From positions 66,906,241 through 66,970,240 of the forward strand of contig NC_083577.1 in NCBI RefSeq assembly GCF_027579695.1: a DNA stretch of 64,000 nucleotides. The letters are read 5' to 3'. The DNA is from Neoarius graeffei (taxonomy: Eukaryota > Chordata > Actinopteri > Siluriformes > Ariidae). The notes beneath the pieces were generated by a model. That model did not search any database and had not been told where the DNA came from. It saw only the letters and a program-made list of their open reading frames with translations. This document shows positions 12,042 to 22,620 of this stretch, in pieces (position 1 is the stretch's first letter; every line of letters begins with the position of its first letter). The translations under genes and the position numbers were made by a program.

Positions 12042-13000
12042 CTGGTGTAGCACAGCTGTGTAGTCCCAAGTTAGTTCTTCTTCTCATAGAGAACAATGAT
12101 GACATTTTAACAGTCCATCACTGGCGGAGCCCATTCCTCTCCAAGCTTGATCAACGGGCAACTTAGAGTAACCAGTTAACCTAAGCTGCATGTCTTTGGA
12201 CTGTGGAGGAAACCCACGCAGACAACATGCAAACTCCACACCCTTGTCGGCCGCTGGGCTCGAACCCAGAACCTTCTTGCTGTGAGGCAACAGTGCACTA
12301 CATCGAGTGCAGTTAGCTACGCAGCTTCATTATGTGGAGCCTCACTGTCATTTATCATTTCAGGGTAGGTTTCCCCCCTTTTCCTTCTGACTGGTGTAGC
12401 ACAACTGTGTAGTCCCAAGTTAGTTTTTCTTCCCATAGCCAGCAATGATGACATTTTAACAGTCCATCACTGAGTAACCAGTTAACCTAAGCTGCATGTC
12501 TTTGGACTGTGGAGGAAACCCACGCAGACAACATGCAAACTCCACACCCTTGTCGGCCGCTGGGCTCGAACCCAGAACCTTCTTGCTGTGAGGCAACAGT
12601 GCACTACATCGAGTGCAGTTAGCTACGCAGCTTCATTATGTGGAGCCTCACTGTCATTTATCATTTCAGGGTAGGTTTCCCCCCTTTTCCTTCTGACTGG
12701 TGTAGCACAACTGTGTAGTCCCAAGTTAGTTTTTCTTCCCATAGCCAGCAATGATGACATTTTAACAGTCCATCACTGAGTAACCAGTTAACCTAAGCTG
12801 CATGTCTTTGGACTGTGGAGGAAACCCACGCAGACAACATGCAAACTCCACACCCTTGTCGGCCACTGGGCTCGAACCCAAAACCTTCTTGCTGTGAGGC
12901 AACAGAGCGAACCACTACACCGAGTACAGAGTTAGTTACGCAGCTTCAATATGTGGAGCCTCACTGTCATTTATCATTTCAGGGCGGGGTTCCCCCCTTT
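12042..13000. repeat. Tandem array of a roughly 305-bp unit containing a SINE piece
   Basis: Three units begin ACTGGTGTAGCACARCTGTG at 12042, 12391 and 12696. Units 2 and 3 are nearly identical and spaced 305 bp; unit 1 is older and longer (349 bp). Each unit contains a shortened reverse V-SINE segment, recognisable by CATGTCTTTGGACTGTGG and GGGCTCGAACCCARAACC, and ends in a block with CTTTTCCTTC. An insertion of a deleted SINE was apparently amplified together with its flank. Confidence 0.88.
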
Positions 13001-13318
13001 TCCTTCCCTGTTTCAGCACAGCTGGTTCATTTTATGGAAGGTTATAGCCTACGAGGGTGGAAAACCTGAAACATTGCAGGGCAGTTGAGATCCTTGGTCC
13101 AAAAGACAGTTCTGTAAGGCCATGTAGGATTAGCCTGGAAACAGCCATAGAAACCACGAGTGTAACTGTTATCAAAAGTGTTTTGTTTTGGGTTTTTTTT
13201 GTTTGTTTATATTTCCCTAAACACCTAAAATCTTACCTCTAAGATTTTGATACATTTGTGATAAATACTTAATGTTAGAGCTGATACTCTGCCACTATTA
13301 AGAGCTGGTCAATAGGGG

Positions 13319-13391
13319 CATATTACTTCCATAATTTGTGTTGTAGGTTATATGTGCTATAACCTACAACACAAATTATGGAAGTAATATG
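13319..13391. repeat. Perfect 33-bp inverted repeat (hairpin)
   Basis: The left arm (13319-13351) and right arm (13359-13391) are exact complements separated by a 7-base loop. The arms start CATATTACTTCCATAA. No coding frame or transposon signature is attached. It could be a tiny MITE or an unusually stable RNA hairpin. Confidence 0.9.
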
Positions 13392-14122
13392 GGACAAAAT
13401 GGGGAAAATGCCACCTGTTTCTCAAAATAACCACTAGATGGAGCCAAGTTACGGTTTTATTGTTGTGTTGAACTATATTTGCAGTAGTGAAATACTGTAC
13501 ATGACTCCACTGAAGCTGTGTTCACATATATACCGGTACGATAGTGGTATAAGTTAACTGTATCGATACAAAGTATACCCAGGGCCGCTGACAGCTTTGG
13601 CTGGGCCCGGGACAAAATGCTCTGAATGGGCCCCCCCTAACACCCCCCCGGGGCCAACCCACACACACATCCTTTAACCGAACGCCATTAAATGTATTCT
13701 GTTACGCCCCAAGCCTGCATGCGACAGCCCCCGCAATGCCTTCCTAAACTCGTGGATAGGCTACTATAATCACGCGATTGGGGTGCTCTTGAAGGAGCAG
13801 CGATGGACGGGGGATTTCGGGCAGGGCTGGGGGCGAACATAGTATACTGTGCGTGCGTACTGTCCAGTGTGAAAAGCAGAGAAGAACACACCGCTCGAGA
13901 AACGGCAGGATATGATTGCAGGCTAATGTGAATAGCTTCAATCAGATATATGAAACACAATGTTATTAAGCCGTTGTGGTTATGAAATGATTCAATGCCC
14001 TGTGCGTTTGATATGGTGTTCAGTGTGACTTGCTCTCCCCTCGTTTGTAACATGAATCGCGTGCCGCGCGTGCCGTGGTTGGGGTTACTTTACGGGGCTG
14101 GAAAAAGTTGGCTGTGTCTTAC

Positions 14123-14250
14123 CTGGCTCAGCTGCCCCACTGCATTTGCTAGTACCTGCTGCATCATCCGAATCTTTTTTAAAATATTTATGCAGTGAGC
14201 CCCTGAGTCTCTTGGTTTCTTCCTCTCTTTTTCTCTTTTCTTTTCTGTGC
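14123..14250 (-). pseudogene. N-terminal exon of a hAT transposase, interrupted
   Basis: Minus-strand frame with a basic, Glu-rich segment (KRKREEETKRLRGSLHKYFK) followed by a Ser/Gly/Lys-rich linker, ending at a donor (GAGCCAG then GTAAGAC). Similar leaders precede the zinc-finger and RNaseH-like domains of ZMYM1/TTF-type hAT proteins in fish. The upstream part of the exon is cut by insertion of the element at 14256-15917, and no downstream exons remain. Confidence 0.6.
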
Positions 14251-14419
14251 TCCTGTAGGGTGACCACCGACATGAGTCTGTAAGTTAGGACACTTGTGTC
14301 CAAAAGTGAGGACAAAGGCCCTAAAGTTAGGACACCGTCGCGTTACGGGGGGGGGGTAAGAAAAGCTTATAAAAAAAAGTATGAAGTCAATATATATTTA
14401 TTAACTTGGAACACCTATC

Positions 14420-14789
14420 TCATCTCATTATCTCTAGCCGCTTTATCCTTCTACAGGGTCGCAGGCAAGCTGAAGCCTATCCCAGCTGACTATGGGCGAA
14501 AGGTGGGGTACACCCTGGACAAGTCGCCAGGTCATCACAGGGCTGACACATAGACACAGACAACCATTCACACTCACATTCACACCTACGGTCAATTTAG
14601 AGTCACCAGTTAACCTAACCTGCATGTCTTTGGACTGTGGGGGAAACCGGAGCACCCGGAGGAAACCCACGCGGACACGGGGAGAACATGAAAACTCCGC
14701 ACAGAAAGGCCCTCGCCGGCCACGGGGCTCGAACCCGGACCTTCTTGCTGTGAGGCGACAGCGCTAACCACTACACCACCGTGCCGCCC
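14420..14789 (-). mobile_element. V-SINE inside the hAT5-like element
   Basis: Full-length reverse-oriented V-SINE with intact A and B boxes and V-domain. A perfect 13-bp target duplication, TGGAACACCTATC, flanks it (14407-14419 and 14790-14802). It is the innermost and youngest layer of the four-level nest. Confidence 0.93.
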
Positions 14790-15210
14790 TGGAACACCTA
14801 TCAAAAAGAGAAATGTGGAAAATGATGGTCAAGACCATGTCAACAAGAAACAAAACATCACTGTAAAGTCACTGTAAAGAGTTGTGTCCATTTATAGACA
14901 CTGAAAAAACAGTCTTTGCCATGCCATAGGCCAACATATTTATTCACTTGAAAATGACCATCAAAAAGAAAAAAAAAAGAAAAATCGAAAAATGAGTCAA
15001 GAAACATGTAGGCCTACTGTCATTTAGCCTACTATACTGGCCTTGGCTTATCCACAAGAACTAAACTAAAAACAAAACATTGTTGTGTTCATTTATGCTC
15101 ATCCAAAAAAAATATCAAAAAGAAAAACATGAAAAATGACAGTCAACCATGTCATTTACATTTGGCCTATAACCTTACCTGTCAACTTTTGCAGAGCAGT
15201 CTAAACTCCT

Positions 15211-15519
15211 CTACAAGTGATGGTGTATAATGGTGTGGAACAATTTAGTCAGCTCAGCAGCAGTGGTTTTGTCATCGATTGGGGTTGGTAGAGCTGGGGC
15301 AAAAAATGATGCTAAAGATGACTGTCCAGCACTGCTGGCATTCTCTCTGTGGCGGTCTGTGTCCGCATGTCTGTCTATCGCACCTTTACCTCTGCTCCCC
15401 ACATCAACGTCAATGCGACAGAGCTTGCAGAAGGTAAAGTGTTCTCCTTTTTGGCTCTTGCCGACAAAACGATGCTTTAAGCACCAAGCATTTTTAAAGG
15501 ATGTCTTTCGTTTCGGCAT
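15211..15519 (-). pseudogene. BED-like zinc-finger fragment of a hAT transposase
   Basis: An open frame of 102 codons from ATG at 15519 starts MPKRKTSFKNAW. It has a C2H2-like BED-type pattern: Cys in FCKLC, then His in DRHADTDRHRENA. A Ser-rich linker (SSLASFFAP) follows. This is the DNA-binding N-terminus usual in fish hAT transposases. The frame ends early (IIHHHL then stop) and the RNaseH-like and dimerisation domains are absent, so it is a truncated relic. Confidence 0.72.
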
Positions 15520-16775
15520 GAGTATTGTTCAACAGCATGCGTGCCAACATTCATAGGTTTTTCCGTACAAACATTCACACTGCGCGCGCAGCTCGGAGGA
15601 GCAAAAATCAGTCAATCGCGTGAGCGCAGCTTCTGAGTGACAGCAGCTTCTAGACAATCAGAGGCTGCAGAGGCTCCATCAGCTGCGTGCGCAGTGAATG
15701 TTTGTATACAAGAAATCCCTGTAGGCTATCTTTGCCTGTATGTCATCGCAGAATAGTGTAAATAATGGGCGGGGATTTGTGACGATTGATGCAACGGTGG
15801 CGGCTGAGGGTCCGAAATGAGGACAAAATGTAAAAAGTGAGGACGCGTGACAGACATCCGGACAGACGGCTCTAAAACCGGACTGTCCGGACGAAATCCG
15901 GACGAATGGTCACCCTATCCTGACTTGTGGATGTTGGCAAATGGCACGCACGCTGATTGTTGAAGCGCTATGATCGAACGATGTCGTTTTTTCCCCTTAA
16001 TCAAAGAGTCAGACCAAACCATTTTTGCATTAGGGGTGGTAGGGGGTTCTTGACGCCTTTTTCAAAGACAATAAAGGCAAAAGATCTAGAAATAATTTAT
16101 TGAATGCAAATATAGCACATTTCTCCCCCAAATCAACACATTTTGAAATTAAATAAAATAATCACAACTTCATGAGAGCCCAGTTCTGGGCCCTCCCCAT
16201 TCCTGGGCCTGGGACAACATACCCGTTTGTCCCCCCCTGTCGGCGGGCCTGAGTATACCGGTACAGTTTAGTGCATCTGTCCACACTAGCGAGAAATGTT
16301 TGCGGTTTTCTTTCACAGTAGTTGAAATGCGCGTGTGCGAAATGTTTCCGTGGTTACCGAGCTTCCTTCCGAGAATATGGCGGATGAAACAACGTGTGTG
16401 CTTTTTGTTGTCAATGTACAGTCTGTATTTCTGGTGGTCATTTATTCAGTCGAATCGTATAAAACACGCGAGGCAGTTGAGAAAGAAACAAAGAAAACGA
16501 ATCTCCGTTCTTCACTATTTTATTCAGCAAGTAGTAGGAATGGTTCATTGCGCATGCGCATTATATTTGTATCAATACAGAACCACTTCATCTGAACACA
16601 CTACAGTGAAGCGCTACAGTACCGATACTGTACCGGTACGAAACCCATACATTTGTGGGTTTTGTACCGATACAGTTATACCGCTACAGTACCGGTATAG
16701 TTGCTAGTGTGGACAGGTGTTGCGGTACTAAAGTAGTATCGTATCGGTACAAAATCCCTAGTGTGGACAGGGTAT

Positions 16776-17234
16776 GAGAAGCTTGGAGAAGTATTTCAAG
16801 AAGAACAGATTTCACGGAAAATGTACTAATTTTCAGCAGTCAGAAAAACAAGGTTTAAAGGCTTGTTATTTTGCAGGACATCATAGTGATCTATGATATG
16901 TGAACAGTTAGTCCATAGGATAGTGAGTCTTATTAATTGGAAATATAATATTTAAAGAATGATAACTTTTTGAAGTCATATACTGGGGGATAAAACACCC
17001 CCAGGGGGCATCGTTCATCGTCCCCTACCACAGTCAACATTTTACTGCTTTATTATATATTACTGCGTGACCTGTAAACTCTATTGCCCTTCTATCGCTG
17101 AGAAGTGGAGAAACTTGGCTTATTTTATTATCCTTCTAGTTCTAACCATATGTTTCAAAAAGCACTGAATTGTTGGCTCTGCTCAATATGTTTAAAATAT
17201 TGAGTAAAATCATTTATACCAAACTTATTCAAAC
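16776..17234. other. Spacer, no gene seen
   Basis: AT-rich spacer between the nested hAT block and the Gypsy element. No exon or recognised repeat. Confidence 0.5.
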
Positions 17235-17689
17235 TGTTATGGGTGGCAAGATATGGTGAGTTAGGATCCAATAGCAGAACACAAACCAGAAAATCCAATG
17301 AATTTAAGTAAATCTTTTTTTTTTTTTACCGTAAGTCCAAAAAGAGTCAACGAAAAAAATAGCAAAAATAATCCAGACAACAATGAGGTAGACAAAGTGC
17401 TAATATGAAAAAACATGAAAAATAGTTCTGACAAAAACTGGAGACAAAACATAGTGCAAAAAACATGAAAAACTGGCAAAACATAAGTGCAAAAAACTGT
17501 GGCTAAGACTAGGCAAAACAGAGAGCAAAAGTCCAGGAAGCAAAAAAATAGCACAGACACAACATTCTGGCAAGGTCCCCTTCTGAGACTGGCCTATTTA
17601 TACACAGCAGAGCAGACCAGGAAGTGAATGCCAGCAAGATGGAAGTCCCATCCCGGATCTGGAGTGGAAGTTCGGGGCGGATCATGACA
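17235..17689 (-). repeat. 3' LTR of the Gypsy element (455 bp)
   Basis: Bounded by TGTTATGG and TCATGACA on the plus strand. It shares long blocks with the LTR at 21787-22048, such as GTGAGTTAGGATCCAATAGC. It keeps about 190 bp that the other LTR lacks. Confidence 0.92.
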
Positions 17690-17707
17690 GTACCCCACCC
17701 CAACCCT
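17690..17707 (-). other. Polypurine tract
   Basis: On the minus strand the purine-rich run GGGTTGGGGTGGGGTAC directly precedes the 3' LTR, the expected site for plus-strand priming. Confidence 0.8.
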
Positions 17708-17870
17708 TCAACGAGCGCCTCCAGGCGCTTTAGGAAGAGCGTCAGGGTGTTGCCGGTGGAACTCTATGAACAGTGTTGGGTCCAGTATGAATCTGGCAGG
17801 GACCCAACTTCTCTCCTCGGGACTGTAACCCTCCCAGTCCACCAGGTACTGAGACCTCTGCCTCACTGAC
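17708..17870 (-). pseudogene. Chromodomain at the end of Gypsy pol
   Basis: Minus-strand frame with [18 protein letters not shown] followed by a short helix ([14 protein letters not shown]). This is the chromodomain found C-terminal to the integrase of chromoviruses, where it guides integration. It is readable but lies downstream of many stops. Confidence 0.85.
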
Positions 17871-18958
17871 GCACCTTCAGCAGTTTCCTGATTGTGTAGG
17901 CCTCGAAACTGGACTGGAAACCAGAGGTTTAAGCTGTGATACATGAAAGGTGGGGTGAACACATCGCATAGTGAGTGGTAATGCCAGTCTAATGGAACAT
18001 GGGTTGATTACCTTCTTGATGAGGAAGGGTCCAAGGAACCTGGGTGCCAGCTTGCGAGAGATGGCCTTAAGCAACAGGTGGCATGTGGAGAGCATAACTC
18101 GTTGACCCACTCAGGAGGTGGGTGCCTTGGAGCGACGTTTGTCGGCCTGCTTCTTGGATGCGAGTGCGGAGCGAATGAGTCTTCTCCAGGCCAACACCCA
18201 CGTTCTCCTGCAGCGGTGTATAAAGGCCTGGGCTGATGGTATGGCGACCTCCTCCTCCTGGCTGGGGAACAGTGGTGGTTGGTACCCTAGTGAGCACTGG
18301 AACGGAGAGAGACCTGTGGCAGAGGAAGGGAGAGTGTTGTGCGTATTCGATCCAAGGTAGGTACTTGCTCCAAGAACTGGCATCCCTGGACACCATGCAC
18401 CAGAGTGTAACCTACAAAGCCTGGCTAGCCTGTTCTGTCTGGCCATTGGTCTGTGGGTGGAAGCCTGAGGAGAGACTACAGGTGGCCCCGATGAGTTTGC
18501 AGAAGGCTCTCCAGAACTGTGCAGTGAACTGAGGACCCCGGTCAGAAACTGTGTCGGTAGGCAGGCCATGTAAGCAGAAAACATGGTGGATGAGTAGTTC
18601 TGTGGTCTCTTTGGCTGAGGGGAGCTTGGGCAGAGGAATGAAATGGACGGTCTTAGAAAAACAGTCAATGACAGTGAGGATGCATGTATTGCCACCTGAG
18701 TTGGGGAGTCCTGTGATGAAGTCCAGGGTGATGTGAGACTAAGGTCAATGAGGAGTAGGAAGGGGTCTTAGTAAGCCAGCAGGGGGTCGATTGGCCATCT
18801 TGTTCTGGGAGCATGTGTTGCAGGCTGCCACGAACTCCTGGACATTCTCCTTGATAGATGACCACCAAAAGCGCTGCTGGATGAGAGCCAGGGTTCGGGC
18901 GGCTCCCGGATGACAGGCCAGCTTGGAACCGTGACCCCACTGCAGCACCTGAGATCAC
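17871..18958 (-). pseudogene. Gypsy integrase, broken
   Basis: The pieces read in several frames: an HHCC-type zinc region ending CNTCSQNKMANRPP, the first catalytic Asp in [13 protein letters not shown], the second in [11 protein letters not shown], and the Glu in QTNGQTEQ. All three catalytic residues survive. In-frame stops and frameshifts separate them (for instance near 18740 and 18400). Confidence 0.85.
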
Positions 18959-19347
18959 ACATGACAGGGAACAAACAGATGGTTATGAGGAATATTGTTG
19001 GAGTTATCTTCACCAGGGTCCTGCTCCAGGGCCTTCTGCACGAGCATCTCAACTTCTAGAATAGCGGCTCCCACCAGGCAGCATGGAGGAAGGATAGTCT
19101 CGGGTGGCTTGGACTCCTCTTGGTGGGAAGAGAACATCCTGGACAGGGTGTCGGGTTTGCCATTCTTGGAGCCTGGGTGGTAGGAGAGTGTGAAGTTGAA
19201 TCGGGAGAAGAGAGACCAACGGGCTTGACGAGAGTTGAGACATTTGGCAGACTTGAGGTACTCCAGGTTTTTATGGTCAGTCCAGACTAGGAACGGGAGG
19301 TCAGACCCCTCCAGCAAGTGCCTCCACTCCTCCAAGGCTAGTTTCAC
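18955..19347 (-). pseudogene. Gypsy RNase H and linker, partial
   Basis: An open stretch of 130 codons with [40 protein letters not shown] and the tail [17 protein letters not shown], typical of Gypsy RNase H. The upstream part ([13 protein letters not shown]) is separated from it by two stops around 19385-19450. Confidence 0.88.
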
Positions 19348-19384
19348 AGCCAGTAGTTCTCGGTTGCCGATGTCATAGTTTCAT

Positions 19385-20155
19385 TCAGCTGAGGATAGCT
19401 GGCGGGAGAAGGAGCATGGGTGGATCTTGTTGTTGTTGGCCCTCTAGGATAGGATGGCTCCGACCCCTGACTTGGAGGCATCGACCTCGACGATAAACTC
19501 GGGTATGGTGAGAATGGGTGCTGTGGTAAACCTGTGCTTGAGACTGGAAAAGGCTTTCTCTGCTTCCTCCCCCCACTTGAACTTGGTCTTGGTCGAGGTC
19601 AGGGCTAAGAGAGGTCTGGCCACCATGCTGAAGTTGCAGATGAAACACCTGTAAAAAGTTGGCGAACTCCAGGAAGTGCTGGAGCTCTCGTCTCGAAGTT
19701 GGGGTGGGCCAGTCAGTGACTGCCTCCAGCTTGAGGGGGTCCATCTGGATCTTGGCTGGTGAAATGATGAACCCCAGGAACAAGACAGAGCCTTGGTGGA
19801 ACTCGCTCTTCTCTGCCTTAACGAACAGCTTATTCTCCAGCAGGCATTGAAGAACCTGCCGGACGTGACCCCGATGTTCCTCCAGGGAGCGAGAGAAAAT
19901 AAAGATATTGTCCAGGTAAACAAAGACAAAGATGTTAAGAAAGTCCCTCAAGACATCATTAACCAACACCTGGAATACCGCGCCCACATTAGTCAGGCCA
20001 AAAGGGACTACAAGGTACTCATAGTGGCCTGTGGTGGTGTTGAAGGCCGTCTTCCACTTGTCCCCTTTCCTGATCCTAACTAGGTGATAGGAGTTGTGCA
20101 AGTCCAGTTTGGTGAACACCTTAGCTCCCTGGAGTAGTTCAAAGGCTGTAGTCAT
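19385..20155 (-). pseudogene. Gypsy reverse transcriptase, broken
   Basis: Frame with [35 protein letters not shown] and the polymerase box [10 protein letters not shown]. In active enzymes the box is YLDD, so the second Asp is replaced by Asn. A stop (TGA, near 20200) precedes it and a frameshift near 19650 follows. The 5' part of the domain continues toward about 20490 in other frames. Confidence 0.9.
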
Positions 20156-20576
20156 GAGCAGTAGTGGGTAGCGGTTCTTGACTGTGATGGCGTTGAGACC
20201 TCAATAGTCAATGCAGGGGCAGAGCGACTTGTCTTTCTTCGCCACAAAGAAGAATCCTGCCCCTGCTGAGGAGGAGGAAGGGCAGATGATCCCAGCTGCC
20301 AGAGACTCAGTGATGTATTTCTCCATGGCTTGTCTCTCGGCGGGGGAAAGAGAGTAGAGTAGAGATGTCCCTTGGGTGGCGTCGTCCCTGGCAGGAGGTC
20401 AATACCGCAGTCATAGGGCCTATGAAGGGGAAGGGACACTGCTCGGGTCTTACTGAAGACAGGCTTGAGGTCCAGATATTTTGGAGGCACATGAGAAAGG
20501 TCAGGAAACTCGCTGGCTGAGGTGGTTTGGCAGGAGGCAGAGCAGAGTTCAGGCAGGAGGCCAGACAGGAAGGACT

Positions 20577-20975
20577 CTAGCCTAAGATGGTGTGGTCAGT
20601 CCAGTTTAAGTGAGTGCTGTGCTGCATCAACCAGGGTAATCCAAGAATAATGGGAATGCGAGGGTTGTTCATGACATGAAGTTGCATAGTTTCAGAGTGA
20701 TTGCCTGAAATCCTTAGGGTGAGCGGGGTGGTGAGGTGAGTGATGGTGGTCAAGCCAATGCCATTGAGTGTCAGGACGGTGAGAGGGACCTTGAGGGCGA
20801 GTAATAGGATTCCAAGATCCTTGGTGGTGGCGGAACAGATCAGGTTCCTGTCCACCCCCGAGTTGACGAGCGCCTGAAGATGGTCATGCCGATTGTTGAG
20901 AGTGATGACGGGGAGCAACGGTCGGTCAGCAGGGGACTGGTTCCAAGCATTGCCCACCAGGGCCCCACAATTCAC
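20577..20975 (-). pseudogene. Gypsy aspartic protease region
   Basis: Open stretch of 132 codons with the flap-type pattern of retropepsins (LALKVPLTVLTLNG, IILGLPWLMQH). The active-site triad reads NSGV instead of the usual DSG/DTG, so the catalytic Asp is lost. Confidence 0.82.
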
Positions 20976-21016
20976 TGGTGGGCTCGTCCTTTTAGCGGGC
21001 AGGCTCAGCAGATCTG

Positions 21017-21091
21017 TGCGTCAATACGATTGGCAAGGTCCATGCGTCAATACGATTGGCAAGGTACGTGCGTCAATACGATTGGCAAGGT
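21017..21091. repeat. 26-bp tandem triplication in gag
   Basis: TGCGTCAATACGATTGGCAA begins at 21017, 21043 and 21069. The exact period is 26 bp, which shifts the reading frame. Confidence 0.95.
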
Positions 21092-21770
21092 CCATCAGGC
21101 TGGAGAGGTCCAACAGCAGTTCCCGCGAGACGAGTTCATCCTTGATGGCGTCGGATAAGCCATGTAGGAACGCGTCAACCAGGGCACTCTCGTTCCAACT
21201 GCATGACGCTGCCAACATCCAGAACTCAATGGCATAATCAGAGGTAGATTGGGACTGCTGCCGCAGCTCCATGAGCTCTCTTGCCGCCTCCCAGCCAGAC
21301 AGAGGGCGGTCGAATGTTTGCCTCATTTCCTCAGAGAATTCCTTGAAGCTGGAACAACAGGGTGCGTCTGTGTCCCAGACCGCCTTCCCCCATTCCCTGG
21401 CCTTGCCGGTGAGAAGTGTGATGGTATAGGCTACCTGGGAGTGTTCTGTGGGGAAAGCCAGAGGTTGAAACTCCAAGATCAGTGAACCCTGTGACAAAAA
21501 GATCTGCAGGTACCTGGTTCTCCACTGTAGAGCTGAGGCGAAGGCAGTCTTGGTTCATGGAGAGCGGTGGTGGCGGGAGGTGAAGAAAGACGGCTGGGCA
21601 GGGGTAGGCACAGCTTGGGAGTGCTGGAGTTGTGTGGCTAGGAGGTTGAGTGAGTCGGACAGGGTGACCAGGTTCTGAGTGATCTGCCTGAGTTCCTGTT
21701 GGTGGGTCCCGAGGAGGGCTCCTTGCTGCTGCATAGCCGTTCTCAGATGGTTAAGTTCCGCTGGATCCAT
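21021..21770 (-). pseudogene. Gypsy gag, broken
   Basis: It starts at ATG 21770 (MDPAELNHLRTAMQQQGALL), a usual start in fish Gypsy elements. A capsid-like region follows (ITLLTGKAREWGKAVW, GLSDAIKDELVSRE). The frame shifts between about 21550 and 21500. At the 3' side a 26-bp word is present three times in tandem, disrupting the frame. Confidence 0.85.
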
Positions 21771-21786
21771 GTTGGCCAGAACATAC

Positions 21787-22048
21787 TGTTAAGGATGGTT
21801 TGATGTGGTGAGTTAGGATCCAATAGCAGAACACAAACCAGAAAATCCAATGAATAAAAAATGATTTAAAGTCCAAAAAGAGTCAACGAACAAAAACAGC
21901 AAAAATAATCCAGACAACAAGGTAGACAAAGACAATGTGCTAATATGAAAAAACATGAAACATAGTTCTGACAAAAACTGGAGACAAAAAACATAGTGCA
22001 AAAACCATGAGTGCAAAAAAAAAAAAAAACATGGGGCGGCTCATGACA
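21787..22048 (-). repeat. 5' LTR of the Gypsy element (deleted, 262 bp)
   Basis: Bounded by TGTTAAGG and TCATGACA. It matches the 3' LTR over most of its length but lacks about 190 bp near the poly-A stretch at 22015-22029. The loss probably removed part of the promoter. Confidence 0.9.
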
Positions 22049-22237
22049 CAAACAGTGTTGAGGGATTGTGGGTGTAGTTAAGTTACATTGGTGCAGAACA
22101 TGACCTACAGAGGAGTCTCGTGAATGTTTGACTACAAGGCTGATTCTACAATTGGGTACCATTTGTATCCATTTTATTTTCAGCATTATTGTGATATTGA
22201 TCGACAAGGTCACTTAAAACCCTGTTGCCCAAATTGT

Positions 22238-22620
22238 ACACTAGCAGTCAAAAGTCTGGACATGCTTTCTCATTCATAGGTTTTTCTGTATTTTGACTAT
22301 TTTTTGTATTGTAGGATAATACTGAAGACATCAAAATGATGAAATAACACACAGAACATACATGAACTTATGTGGTAAACAAAAAAAAGTGTTTAAAAAT
22401 ATGTTTCATATTTTAGATTCTTCAAAGTAGCCACTATTTACCTTGATGACTCTTTGCACACTATTGGCATTAAAGAAACCCTCAGCCCTGTTACTTTGCA
22501 CCCTTTTAGTCATTTCAGTGTAAAATGCAGCCATTGTTAGTAAAGAAACCTTGTAAATATCATATTGTAGATTGAATGGTTAAATGATTTTTTTTTTTTA
22601 GAATCAATTTTGGAGATGAA
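22238..22620. mobile_element. Fragment of a Tc1-type MITE (CAGTCAAAAGT family)
   Basis: The left end (ACTAGCAGTCAAAAGTCTGG, then CTCATTCATAGGTTTTTCTG) matches the inverted terminus of the complete copy at 49830-50383. The following GATGTCTTCAGTATT-type sequence is also shared in inverted form. The right terminus is missing. Confidence 0.7.

Larger units (their letters stand above)
14256..15917 (-). mobile_element. hAT-like element with TAGGGTGACCA termini
   Basis: Perfect terminal repeats TAGGGTGACCA and TGGTCACCCTA, with subterminal TCCGGAC/GTCCGGA words on the right side. The flanking duplication is 5 bp (TCCTG, 14251-14255 and 15918-15922). A 5-bp duplication fits the hAT5-type group better than canonical 8-bp hATs. 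It carries a minus-strand zinc-finger fragment (15211-15519) and a SINE (14420-14789). Most of the transposase is gone. Confidence 0.8.
13580..16251 (-). mobile_element. hAT element with 8-bp target duplication
   Basis: The termini are CAGGGCCGCTGACAG on the left and the complement of CAGGCCCGCCGACAG on the right. A perfect 8-bp target duplication, AGTATACC, flanks it (13572-13579 and 16252-16259), as expected for hAT. A minus-strand exon at its left side encodes a typical hAT N-terminal leader. The element is itself interrupted by a second transposon at 14256-15917. The rest of the transposase is missing, so it is a non-autonomous relic. Confidence 0.85.
13515..16775. mobile_element. MITE with CTGTCCACACTA-type ends, split by a hAT
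   Basis: The two halves (about 13515-13579 and 16252-about 16775) join into one element when the inserted hAT and one target duplication are removed. The ends are inverted copies rich in TATACCGGTAC and TATCGATACAAA words. CTGTCCACACTAG occurs near both the outer and inner ends. hAT affiliation is likely but unproven. The right half contains no real gene despite open frames around 16300-16700. Confidence 0.65.
17235..22048 (-). mobile_element. Ty3/Gypsy LTR retrotransposon (chromovirus type), inactive
   Basis: Complete insertion on the minus strand with 5-bp target duplications CAAAC (17230-17234 and 22049-22053) and LTRs ending TG...CA. The order on the minus strand is gag, protease, reverse transcriptase, RNase H, integrase, chromodomain, which is Gypsy order. 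Stops and frameshifts in every domain, a changed protease and RT active-site residue, and an internally deleted 5' LTR show that it is dead. Confidence 0.95.

Noticed and set aside
16300-16707. 135-codon frame near TACCGGTAC repeats
   Set aside because: Lies inside the right half of a MITE and ends in its terminal repeats; no domain.
18118-21237. Plus-strand frames over the Gypsy element
   Set aside because: Antisense shadows of pol and gag.
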